Source: Adineta vaga
Lineage: Eukaryota; Rotifera
Length of the DNA: 64,000 nucleotides
Assembly: GCA_021613535.1 (NCBI GenBank)
Contig: CP075494.1
Location: 15,562,001 to 15,626,000, forward strand
Direction of reading: 5' to 3'
Part shown: piece after piece, positions 22,141-33,592 of the stretch
Numbering within the stretch: the first letter of the stretch is position 1
Layout of the letters: every line of letters begins with the position of its first letter
Position numbers and translations under genes: made by a program
The notes under the pieces: model-generated
What the model was told of the DNA's origin: nothing
Databases searched by the model: none
What the model saw: the letters and a program-made list of their open reading frames with translations, nothing else

Positions 22141-24330
22141 AAAATATGTGATTATATGTCTTTTGGAAATAAGTATTACATTATATTATCGAATCTATAA
22201 TCATCCGATACATTAATTTTGTCGTTCTTTTGCTTGGAGAAAGCGAAAGAAAATCTATATTGAATTGTCTTCTTATATGCGCATTCAATAATCATCTATA
22301 GGTTAAAACTAATATATTCTTATTATCGAAAGAAAACAAAATGAAAACATTTGAAATTCTTATCGATTTATTTACAAAATCTATATTGAAAATGATTTGT
22401 TTGTTAACATAGACGAATACATAAAGCATTTGCTTTTGTAATTTGAATTAAATACTTTTTTTTTATTTGTGAAATTAAAACCTTCTGACCATGTCGGTCC
22501 TAAAGGGACAGTTTAGTTTACAATTGACATGTTGCATAAAGAGAGAAAAGCAAGCATAAGCAAAGCGGAGGGGAAGAGAAGAACAATTTGTATGTCTCTT
22601 TTTTTCCATATAACATTGAAATAAATAAACTTGCATTAACGGTAAAATAGAAAATTGACTTTATTTTTATTTCTCTGATGTAGTTTATATGAATTAAGTA
22701 AATACATAGAAATTATTATTTATTTCTGATCACATGTGACATCAAGATAAAATAGTATGAGTGTCGAACCCATAAGAGACGTATCTAAGTCACATAGCGA
22801 TTGAGACTTTTTTTTCTATATCACAACAAGGAGAGAGAGACTCGTGTTGTATATTGCTGTCTTTGAGTCGAACCGAAGCAAAACGAAAAGAAAATTTTAG
22901 TCGTATAATCTAATATATGTTCAAAGAAGAACGACAAACGAATATAGAATAGTTCACACACATGATCACAATGATAATAAAGCCACGTGTATAGAATCGA
23001 TTGAAAAAGATTAAACGGAAGAGGAAAGCGATTTCTTTCCATTTCCACATGATTTTAGACAGAAGTATCTATTTGGTTACGCATGTTCTTATCGTCTCTC
23101 TCTCTGTCTCTTTCTCATCAGTTGAAGGAGAATTATGCAGAACAATATAATTAAACGTTGAAAAAAAAAGATAAATATTTTTTTCCTGTATTGAACATAT
23201 GTCACGTATATTTAAGTTCTCAGTAATCATGAGGGAAAATGATGAGGTTATATCTCTTATGCTGCTTCTTTTCCAAATATCGAGATATTTTTTATGAACC
23301 AATAACTAATAAATAGAAAAAGTTTTTGTATTGATATAAGTCCATTAAAGAAGATTTACGCATGAATTCATCAATATTTCGTAGTACTCATAAGAAAAAG
23401 AATCGTAGTGTCTATTAATGATTGTGATTGAAAGACTATAGTCATAACATATTCATCCTTTTATAAGATATTTCATGCATTCTTACTGTCAACAATGTAC
23501 TTAATGGTACTTCAAGTTCGCACAAAACTGTTTTGAATAGAAAAAATGCATTTCAAATGTAGAATATTAATAAGAAATCTGTTCAATGTATTGAAATATG
23601 TTATGTCTAATTTTCTCATACTTATGCAGTTATATCAAACTAAATGTCTGACAAATACCTCACAATAATTTTTGCTAGATTTCAATTCACTTAACAGATA
23701 AGTCAATTGTCAAATAATCTATTGTCTGTATTGTTAATACTTTCATTTGCTTATTATAGCATCTTAGAGTCAATATATATATTCATATTTATATAAATCA
23801 TCTTTAAATTGACTAAGTTTTGAGTAGATATAAACGAGAAAATGGTTATATATTCCTAAGATCAAACAAAATCAATACGTGTTTCTATTCTATCGTGTCT
23901 GTATTGCATTATGTAAAAAATTAACGCCCTCTATTCATTTTCTCTTCTTAAACACCCATATCAAACAATACGGTCCTTGTACTGGCTGTAATAACGGACG
24001 CAGTAATACGGTCCATTTTATCACAGTTTACGTTCCAAAAACGCATTGTGTACGGCTCCGTTTTGGTCAACCTAGGCAGAGCTGTATGCGTTTAATGCAA
24101 TATGGCGATTCATTGAATATAACTTATATTCACCCATCGATCGTGACAAAAGAGCGGTCATGAAAAAGAACATTTTTCGTCTGTTAAGAAGAGACGTCAT
24201 TCACAAACTTTTTCTCATTATGAACACTCGACTTTTATTCAATTCGTTGACTACTTGCATAGTTTTATTTATGTTTATTTTCTTTTATAGATGTCATTTT
24301 CCATGAAAATACTAATTAAGAATAATTTAC
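22141..24330. other. Intergenic region, no gene seen
   Basis: 22141-22450 is diverged flank of the segmental duplication (compare 29535-29850). 22450-23870 shows nothing supportable. 23930-24060 contains two copies of AATACGGTCC about 45 bp apart in a Cys-containing open frame, which might be a decayed gene or element; I cannot place it. Confidence 0.4.
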
Positions 24331-24690
24331 CAAACAACTGGAATGTGATAATAAGGGATGGTAATTCGCAAGTAATCTCATCGGATACCCATGTGGACCA
24401 ATCCGATACTCGGATCCAATGGCGGATTCCTGGTGACGGAACCACTTCGGATTCTGTCGATTGCGGAACCAACATAAGATCCTATACTTTCCAAAAAACG
24501 GATTTCGACGGATCCGACAGGTGGCCATAAGACCGTAATAAAATATAGCTAAAAAGAAAACTCATAAAATTTTGCAGCTTCCGAAGGAATCCAAGACCGA
24601 TCCGTCACCAGGAATCCGATAGGATTTTGTAGAAACGTTGGATCCTATAACGTCCTATCGGATTTGTTGATCTGGGAATTCAAGTTTTGC
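24331..24690. repeat. GGATCC/GGATTC-rich inverted-repeat patch
   Basis: Unlike its surroundings this patch is GC-rich, with many GGATCC, CCGATA and GGATTCC words. CGGATTCCTGGTGACGGA at ~24424-24441 occurs inverted at ~24598-24615, so the patch can fold into a long imperfect hairpin. The motif style matches the ends of the element at 4692-4938. It is likely a degenerate copy of, or relative to, that family. Confidence 0.55.
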
Positions 24691-25500
24691 AACAAAAGTC
24701 ATCTGTGCTTCTCATATTAGATCTCAAAGTCAATCAAAAAAGCCTATTAAACGTCGAAATTCACTTAAGAAACTTGTAAGTATATTCATAAAATAAAATA
24801 TTGACGCATCGCTAGGTATTTTCGTCAACTGCATTCATATATATTTTTTTCTTTCAGAATCGACGAAACTGATAGTTTAGATAGTTTTATTAATCCGTCG
24901 TATTGTTATTAATCATTGTATTGTACTTGATTTGTTTATTAAATAAAAATTCAATTTATTCTCACTCTACATAAACATCGACTACATTGAAAATTTGTAT
25001 ATTAAATACAAGGAAATTACCTAATTGACCGAAAAATGAAATTACTATTTGATATCTAATAATAACAATTTTCATCAATTTTTAAACAAAAGTGGAAGAT
25101 TTCTTTTGATACTATCTTTTCTTTTCGTTCAATTTCAACTAAGTGAGACCTGGAAAAAACCAGAAGCGTATTGTCACTGTTCACATTATAGAAGAAATGA
25201 TTTATAGACGAAGAAGACATGAAAGAAGGGAAGTTAATCAACTAATAATGATAGAGGGAACAAAGGCTTCCTTGAATATTTTTCTTATCAAGTAAAAAGA
25301 AAAAGCTAAATAAAATTTGTTAGAAAATATTTTCATCGGGAACAATCCAAGTAAACATTTATTTTTTAATCAAATTTAAAAGAAAAAATTAAATTTCTTT
25401 TCAATCGTTGATTATTTTGATCTCAACACATTCGAACAATATTTACAAAAAAATCCAATCTAATGAATAACAAACAATAATAAATAAAAAACGAGATTTG
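24691..25500 (+). other. Possible 3' end of a small gene and spacer
   Basis: At 24720-24777 a basic exon-like stretch (PIKRRNSLKKL) is followed by GTAAGT. An acceptor at ~24857 leads to NRRN and a stop. AATAAA occurs at ~24941. No 5' exons could be joined to it, so this may be a relic. The rest up to 25500 is AT-rich without a gene. Confidence 0.2.
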
Positions 25501-26878
25501 TCATGCTGTTTCATTTTGTTCTTGTTGATCTTCATCTTCCCTAACAAGTATAATAGCTTCTGTAGCTAATCGAACAATCAATGGACCAAGTAATGCTCCC
25601 CATGGTCCTAATAATTCTAATCCACCGAAAATTGTTAATAATAATACTAATGTTGACATCTGTAATGATCCTAACTTAGAAAAGAGTGGCCGAAGTAAAT
25701 TGTCAATTGAACCAATTGCTAATACGCCAACCGTGATCATAATGACGGCTTTGACATAAGATTGTTGAATGAATAGTCCAACTGTAATAGGAATCCAAAC
25801 AATTGCTGTTCCAAGTATAGGAATTAATGAACAAAGACCAGTTAAAACGCCGAGAGCATACCAACGTGGAATTTGTAAACATAAATAGGCAATAGCTGCA
25901 ACAAAACCTTGAACAACACATGTTAAACATACACCAATTAATAGACCTCGACCTGTTTCATGAAAAGCATCATAAAATCGATTCATATGTTTAGTTGACA
26001 ATGGACTATGTCGAATTGCCCATGTCCAAAGTTCACTTCCATGTAAGAGAAATGAATATGTTGAAACCAAAAAGATCAAAAGACCAATAATAAACTAAAG
26101 AAAGAGAAAGAAAATTCCTATAAAAATTGTTTCTTCGTTCTATTTTACTTGCGCTGTTACACCAGCAACAGTTGATATAACTGATAAAGCTTTTCCGCCA
26201 AATAATTGTAGAACATCTGTAATACCATCGCGTTGCATTAACAAACGTTCTAAAAATTGAACAGTCGTATTCTTTCCTCCACGAATAAAATTAACGAAAT
26301 CGAAATCGTTCGTTTGATTCGAACCATTTTTTGTTACATTCTCATTGTTTGGTGGAACAATTAGATTGATTGCATGTCGAGCTGTGGTAGAATTCGATAT
26401 ACTTGCAACGAAGTTGATTGTTGAACCAGTTAAAGCAATGATAACCAAAACGATAGGTAAAATAACAACAAGAACGAGAAAGACAAGAAGAAATGCAGCG
26501 ATAGCTGAACGTGAACGTTTTTCTCGACATCGATTCATTAATGGTCTATGCAAACAAATAAAACAAAATAGAAAGAATAATAAATGACATGTTTTGTGCT
26601 TACAGATGATTCACGAGCCATTCAAGAATTGGCCGGCAGATACTTGACAACCAAATGGAAAGGATTAAGATTGTTACATAACGCCAAATGATAATTAAAG
26701 AACTTAAAGATAAAATTAATGCACACCATCGCATTAAACGATGTTCAACTAATGTCTTTCGTGTTAACATGGGAGAGAATTTCTTTTGATCAGTTGGAAA
26801 AGTAGGACTAGTGACTAGTTGAATATTTTCTTCTGACGAAGAAATCGCTATTTGTATAGTATTCTTTTCCTTTGACAT
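25501..26878 (-). CDS. AI-2E family transporter (PF01594-like), copy 2
   Basis: Three exons, 26604-26878, 26149-26545 and 25501-26094, give 421 residues. It is almost the same protein as copy 1 (18607-19983): differences are the first few residues (MSKEKNTIQI against MNKNNIQI), scattered conservative changes and a different last ~10 residues (DQQEQNETA). A longer in-frame start at 26983 would add a Phe-rich hydrophobic stretch. I prefer 26878, because the cytosolic N-terminus then begins like copy 1. Introns are at identical places. Membrane topology and motifs are as for copy 1. Both copies appear functional. Confidence 0.82.
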
Positions 26879-27720
26879 AGAAGAAGAGGAAGAAAAAGAA
26901 AGAAAGAAAGACATGTTGCAGCAAAGTTGAATGAATAAGAGAAAAAACAATATGAATAAAATAATATCGAATGTCAGTACCAATCCCTACAGTAAAAGAA
27001 GAAAGAATGACAATATACCCAAAGCAGAACTTCTGAAAAAAAAAGAAATTGTTTTCTTCTATCGTAGGAAAACATATCTTACTATAGAATCTCAATATAT
27101 GTAATTAATACTAATCAAACACGAAAAGGATGGGTATACTTCTTAAACTCTAAGGAAGAGAGTTTTTCAACCGTTAATGTTCTAATCAACAAGATCGACA
27201 TTGATAGAAAAAGAAAGTCGATGATTCTCTAAAGAATTGAACTAGTCATAGTATGATCACATAACGAGAATTTATTCGGAATGATTTGTATGTTTCTTGG
27301 AAAAGCATTTCTTCTTGATAGAACAAAAAAAAAGAAAACGATCTTTCGATAGACTGGTTGTACTGTTTCTCCCCATAGATTAATCTCAATTCTTTATTAA
27401 TCTATTTTAGTTAATATAGAAAAAGCGATTGATTTATTTATCCAATCTAAAAGAATTCTCAAACATCTGTATAATACAATAATTCATACGTTCTTCTGGA
27501 TATACATTGTATTATGTTGTTACGTACCCGAATAAACGACTGTCACATCGTTATCTTCAAAATCTATCCAAACAAATGTCGCAATACTGTCTGGTAGAAT
27601 CTGTTCTCATGTCTAATGATTCCACTTTCGAGTATTAGATACATACAGGAAAAGAATAAAGAGTTGCGTTCAAATGCCTATGACAAATATTTTATTATGA
27701 AAAATTAAAATTCTCTTGAT
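26879..27720. other. Spacer of the segmental duplication, unit 2
   Basis: Noncoding and nearly identical to 20060-20919. It lacks the ~90 bp that unit 1 has next to the transporter start (19984-20070). Confidence 0.6.
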
Positions 27721-29532
27721 CTAAACGTACACAGGTACAGGTTTAAAATTATGTTTCTTTCGGAATAGAACTATAAAAAATATAACAAGACTAACACTAA
27801 TAAATAGCAAGAAAACGAGACCAACACCGATAAAAAATGATAACCATGAAAATGATGGATAACGATAGATAGAATTAGGATTCTTCGATGATTCGAATAT
27901 TTTAGGTGTTGAGAATGAAATGATATCATCATATTCTTGAATATCTTCTATCGCTGATATATTATTCATATCAAGAAATGTCGATATTGTTGTGGTTGTT
28001 GTTGATGATGATCGTCTAAATAGAACTTTCAAGAAGATTTCAATTGAAAAACCTTTTCTTTACCTTTGTGTTTTATTTCGTTCTTGTTCACTTGTTTGAT
28101 TCATAAGAAAACTCATCATATCAACATCAACAGCATCATCAAATAGATCGACAGCTGAAAAATGTTCATCAGTAATATTTTTCTCATGAATTGTTTCATT
28201 TAAAATATGAATTAATTCTTCTTCATTCATCATTAAAGGATATTTCTCTTTAAAATATTCACTTACAACTTGACAATCACTAAAAGTACATAATTTCGAA
28301 CAAGTTGAATCAATAATTTGTTCAACTTTCAAATACGATTGAATATGATCAATAAAAAGTCGATCACAATTACATTCAGTTGAATTTTCAAAACGAGGAT
28401 AAAGAATATTGATTTGTAGTTGAGAATGATTTGAAAGATATGTAAGAAGATGACAACGAGAATCGATTGTCATTTGAGATAAATCAATTGTCGATAAATC
28501 TAATTGATACAATCGACGTGATAATGTCATTAAGACTTGAGGATTGATTGTACGTAAACGTGAACCTAATTTTAAATGTCGAATATGTCGAGCAGCTAGA
28601 AGAGTTTTTTCTGTAATATGTTCAATATTTAATGTTATTGAATCTAAGGTTGGAATAAAATGATTGATAAGAACATCGAATTTTGGTTTGATAATTTCTA
28701 ATCCACGTAAATTTGTATACGATGGAAGAAATGAACTAAGATTCATTGAATGAGCTTCAATCGAATGAATTGTATAAGAATAAACATGCGGATAGAATGG
28801 AAAAGAATTTGAATCAATTGTATCAACATATCGATGTAAACTTAATGATTTAATTTGACCTTGAAAAGTTTGATTTTGTAATGAAGAATTTGGTGGAATA
28901 ATTGAACCATGAATATGTAATTCACCAAGATTTGTATGATTAAAAATTTCATCAAATGAAGATAAAGATGGAAAACGATCTTGTCGTGTATAAATATAAA
29001 TTGTTAATTGTGAAAGATTTAAATGAGAAAAACAGTTTGGTAAAAAATAAAATTGATTTTCTAAATCTGTTAAATTCTTTCTGCCTGGAATAAGATGAAT
29101 CCATAAACGTTTATTTTCATGTTTTTCTTGAAATATTCTCGAAGTTAATGAATATTCATGAAATGTTATTTGAGAAAAACCATTAAATCGAAGAAAAATC
29201 TCGATTTCAACATCCGAATTTGTTTGTGAAAATAATATTGCTAATGAATCGAATTGATTTGAATAAATTTCCAAATGATTTTCATTTGTAAATTCTAACG
29301 AAACTGTTCGAAACGAATTTTGAAGCGAAAAATCCGAACCAAATGGTGCTTGAAATGTTTTTTCATTCAAAGAATTTCCTTGACAAACTAAATGTGAATA
29401 AGTTCGTATTGGTAACGAATAATTTAAATCAATATTCGATTGAAAACATGAACAATTTAATGAAAGAAATATTGAACAATTTGTCGATGAAGAAACCAAT
29501 GGAACGATAAAGAAAATCAATAAAATATTCAT
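27721..29532 (-). CDS. LRR-like type I membrane protein
   Basis: Two exons, 28064-29532 and 27721-28015, give about 587 residues. There is a signal peptide (MNILLIFFIVPLVSSS). A Cys-containing N-terminal cap (CSIFLSLNCSCF) follows. A long ectodomain contains irregular leucine-rich stretches (HIRHLKLGSRLRTINPQVL, LYQLDLSTIDLSQM) and a C-terminal Cys cap (ECNCDRLFIDHI, then three more Cys). Then come an acidic linker, a Thr/Ser run, one membrane helix (WLSFFIGVGLVFLLFISVSL) and a short basic tail ending PVPVYV. Many NxS/T sites are present. It is probably a surface receptor or adhesion protein; the ligand is unknown. The damaged twin is at 20920-22140. Confidence 0.75.
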
Positions 29533-31131
29533 TCTAAAATAGAAGATAATTGATCGTCTCGAAGAAAGATACTTAGCATTTAGATTTCATCATTATTACA
29601 TCATAATCATCGATTTTCTCGTTCTGTCTGTAGAGAAAAAGAAAATCTATATCGCTTTTCTTATACTTCGATTAGACGTTTTTTAACAAATTGAATTGTC
29701 TTCTAATACATTCAGTTAATCATTCGAAGGTTATATAAAAAATGTCGTATTTTTATCGTTGAAGAAGAAGAAAAAAAAACAAATAGAACTATTTTAACAT
29801 CATTAATATTTGTTTAGAAAAATCGATTGAAATCATTTGTTTTGTCAGTCAAAGACAAGAGGAAAAAAGCGATACTCCACTGATACTTCAGTCTATTCCA
29901 CTTGTAGTTTACTTAACTTAGAGAAAAAAACAGATATTCATAAGAGATTTATTTCTTTCATAAAAACTCGAAAGTTTTGTCTTATATCGTGGAATAATAG
30001 ATGTTATCTTGTCTGAATACTATTCAACAATAACAGAATAATCAAGGTTATTGTCAAGGATCGAACATAACTCGTCATGTTATTCTATCTTTTATGACGT
30101 TCTTTCAAACAATTATTTATATTTGATACTATTATCTCTCTTTATTTTGCACAATAAGGATCTAATTTCAGTATTAATCTTACGATTCTCAGGTATAAGG
30201 CAATCAACAATATTTAACACATCATTCGAACCAAATGTCTTCGGTTAGGCGGCTTTTACTTGGCATTTGTTCTACTAAAACAGATTGTTTATGCTTGTAT
30301 GTCTATGAGAATGTGTTAACTAATGGAAATTTGTATTGAAGAAAGAAGGAAAGATTGGTTCGTCTTCTCCTTGATAAAAGATGATAAGAAAAAAAGGAAC
30401 TAGTCTATAGTAGTTATTCAATATTATTTCTATCGAATGAGATATAGATGTTTTACCTTATTTATTGAATTATCTATCAGCTATCTTGCAGAAACATTCT
30501 TTCATGAATGTTCGTTATATTTTATATTGATCTATAAAAAACAGAAAAAGACGAGTATCATTTATTGCATCATCATTAATTTGATAGTTGTTCAATATAA
30601 GAATTCTCTTGAACGAAGGGGGTTAATTAGACGTTTTATCGAACTGAATGAAGAAGAGAAGGTCATCATTGTAACGAGAAAAAAATCAACTAATTCACAG
30701 AAATTCGATTACACGAGGTTGAGGAGAAAATAAGAATGAAAAATGGTTGTACGTACGTCGGGTTTTTACGATTTTTGTGTTCTGCTTCTTCGTGCCAAAC
30801 TGATAACAATATAGAAGAGAGAAAAAACACACATAGTAATGTTTGTCGGTCCAAATAACAAACAATAACAGTATTATTAGACAAGCTGCAGGCTTTCTCT
30901 CTTTTTTTTCCTTCTTTCCTAAGAAAGGAGAAGAATCAATCAGAATATGTTTTACTTTCTGAAAGAATTCAAAAGAAATTTCTCAACAGCATGTTGTCCT
31001 TGTTCATTATGGTGAGAAATCATCATTCATTTTCTTTTATCATTCATTCATTATATATCCGTGTCAAATGATTAAATCATCATCATTTTTATTTAAAAAG
31101 ATATTCAATTGTCGGACGAAGAGCAGAATAG
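29533..31131. other. Intergenic region, no gene seen
   Basis: AT-rich. Open frames at 30051-30248 and 30437-30733 have no coding character or splice support. The first 300 bp resemble 22141-22450. Confidence 0.45.
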
Positions 31132-31524
31132 ATGCAAGCAGCAGATTATCGTCTTGTTCGATCGCAGATCACTGCTGGAATGATGAGAGGAATTAAATAT
31201 TCTGTTCTTCCGAAAACAGTGGATCATTATTTTTCATACTGGTTATATGGAGAACGAAAATCTACGAAACAATTTCTTGTTAATTTACCACAATCAACAT
31301 CTTGTTTGATTTGTTCGAAAACAGAAGATGAAATTTCATTATTAAATGTGGATTTATATTCATTTCTTCATTGTTTATCATTGTTTAATCATGAACAATT
31401 ATCAATACTTTATTCCTTGCTGAACGATGATCGATTAGTTTACGAAAATGCGATTCGACAACAGTATGAAAATTATCGACGAATATTAATTGAAACTTTC
31501 AATAATGAATTTCATTTTGTTTGA
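31132..31524 (+). CDS. Hypothetical protein, 130 residues
   Basis: A single open frame with normal codon use. It is soluble, with a basic N-terminal part, a CLIC motif near residue 57, and a helical C-terminal half (LFNHEQLSILYSLLNDDRLV, QQYENYRRILIETF). I do not recognise the family. The preceding bases (GCAGAATAG) could be a leader acceptor. The stop is 83 bp upstream of the AOAH start on the same strand, and TTTTTTGTTCTCAG at ~31551-31564 in that gap is a good acceptor. The two may therefore share a transcript. Confidence 0.5.
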   Translation: MQAADYRLVRSQITAGMMRGIKYSVLPKTVDHYFSYWLYGERKSTKQFLVNLPQSTSCLICSKTEDEISLLNVDLYSFLHCLSLFNHEQLSILYSLLNDDRLVYENAIRQQYENYRRILIETFNNEFHFV

Positions 31525-31607
31525 GAAAAAAAGAAATAAAGAAGCAGATGTTTTTTGTTCTCAGAGAATATAAGACACTTTACATTCATCTTTGTTTTAT
31601 CATAAGA

Positions 31608-33344
31608 ATGAGAACGACGAATTTGTATTGCATATTTCTATTATTTACTGGTTTAATTCTTGTAATAAATGCAGATTTTCAAGAAAAGTTTACGAGTGGT
31701 GTAAATGGTGGAATTGATTGTGCAGCATGTACTGTTCTTGTTGGTTTAGTGGAAAAACTTTCGACCGTTTATAATGAAACGATTGTTTCTTCACTTGAAC
31801 GTTTATGTAATTCGTTGCCGGTTGAAATGAAAGCATATTGTCGTGTTGCTGTAGAATTCTTAGGTCCAATTATTATTGATGGTCTTGTAAGAAAAGAATC
31901 GCCGGATGATGTTTGTCATACATTGAAATATTGTAGAAATGATCCAGGTCAATCTGAATGTCGTTTATTTCCAAAAACTTTATCTTCGATTTCACATTCT
32001 AATCATCAACGAACTATCCATTCATCGATATGTACTGTACCTGGAATTAAAGAAATTTGTGATTTACTAAATAAAGTATTCAATAATCATTTACCATTAG
32101 TCGATTTAGATGGCGATCGATTTAGTAGTGAATCAACGATGCGTGGAAGTTCATGGCGCGGAAAAGATTGTAATGATATTTCATCGACAATTCGACCTGG
32201 ATCACATGTGATCAATGGTGATGTTCCGATTGATCATAATTGTAATGGTATTTTTGGTTTAAATTCAGTGACAGGAGGATCTTGGGAAGAAGATTTATGT
32301 AATGAAACTCAACGAATGGGAATTGCTGTTTTAGGAGATTCACTTTCAGCTCATTTTCATATTCCGGAACAATGGCTCGATGCAAAACAATTTTCTCCAG
32401 CTGTATTTGAACATATGTGGTTTATTATTGAAAATGAATTCGATTGGCCACAGTTATCTACGAGTACAGGTCATTTAAATATCAGTTGGCCAAATATAGA
32501 GGGTAGAATCTTTTAGAAATTCTCTCAATTTTCTCTATGAAGATATATAATTTTAGGTCCAACTCGTTCACTCTACAGTCGTCTGTTCGATTTAGATCAT
32601 TGCAACCATCGTGATTATCAAAATATTGCTGTTAATGGTGCACGTACCGGTGCAATGATTGATATTGCAAAAACACTAACACGTCATCCTGAACATGATG
32701 TTCCTTTACTCGTACTCTATGCTGTCGTTGGCAATGATGTCTGTAATGGTCATCCCGATACAATTGATCATATGACAAAAGTCGATGAAATGTATACTAA
32801 TGTTCGAACAACATTAACATATCTCGATACAATCCTACCCAAAGGTAGTCATGTTCTTACAGCTGGTCTTATTAATGGTAGTCTTTTCTATCAACATTTA
32901 CATGATCGTATTCATCCATTCGGTCGTGTTGGTCCACCAATAACTTATACTGATGTTTATTCTTATTTATCATGTTTACAAATTTCTCCGTGCAATGGTT
33001 GGTTAACATCGAATGATACACTTCGAATGTTAACAACACAACGTGCTGTTGAATTATCTGAAGCAGTTCGAAATGCATCGTTTAGTTTTACACCGAAGAA
33101 TTATGATATTGATTATTTTCAATATCCCTTTAGTGAAGTTTTTGACAAATGGATTGCACAAGGTGGACAAGGATGGCAATTAATTGAAGGTGTAGATGGA
33201 TTTCATTTAAATCAATATGGACATGCAGCTGTTTCAGATGCAATTTGGTCTTGGTTAGAAACAAATAAACCACAATGGTTACCCAAACAAAATTCTCGAA
33301 ATGAAGATATTGAAAAGATTTTTAAAGATCAAGGAGGTTATTGA
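31608..33344 (+). CDS. AOAH: Acyloxyacyl hydrolase (AOAH)
   Basis: Exons 31608-32502 and 32557-33344 give 560 residues (human ~575). AOAH removes secondary acyl chains from lipopolysaccharide lipid A and so detoxifies it. Signal peptide ~1-22. Saposin-B domain ~35-110, with its Cys pairs (CAAC, LCNSL, YCRV, VCHTLKYC). The linker has calcium-type loops (DLDGDRFS, DHNCNGIFG). The GDSL/SGNH hydrolase follows: GDSLSAHFHIP with the nucleophile Ser at ~245, VGNDVCNG as block III, and DGFHLNQYGH carrying Asp and His near the C-terminus. I chose the Met at 31608, since the longer frame from 31521 would put a charged stretch before the signal peptide. The function fits a bacteria-eating animal. Confidence 0.93.
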
Positions 33345-33592
33345 GTTTTTTTTTGAAAAGATCCTTCATTAAACTGATACAATAAAAACTACTCGTAAAG
33401 AAGTAGAACATTTTCAAATCATTAGTATGTGAAAGTAAACGTTTGTCTTAAGTGTAAATATAAACATCTCGTTTAAATAACTTTCTTCCGAATGAACTTT
33501 TCATAAACAAATATATTTCTCATTAAAATGCAACTATTCATGTATAAATATCGATAAAAACATTTCCAAAGTCATAATTTTTCCGTAACAAT

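Noticed and set aside
22720-22810. GGGTTCGACAC on the minus strand, like a tRNA T arm
   Set aside because: No acceptor stem, D arm or anticodon arm could be built around it.
30051-30733. Two plus-strand frames between the LRR-like gene and the orphan gene
   Set aside because: No coding composition, no splice partner and no recognisable motif.
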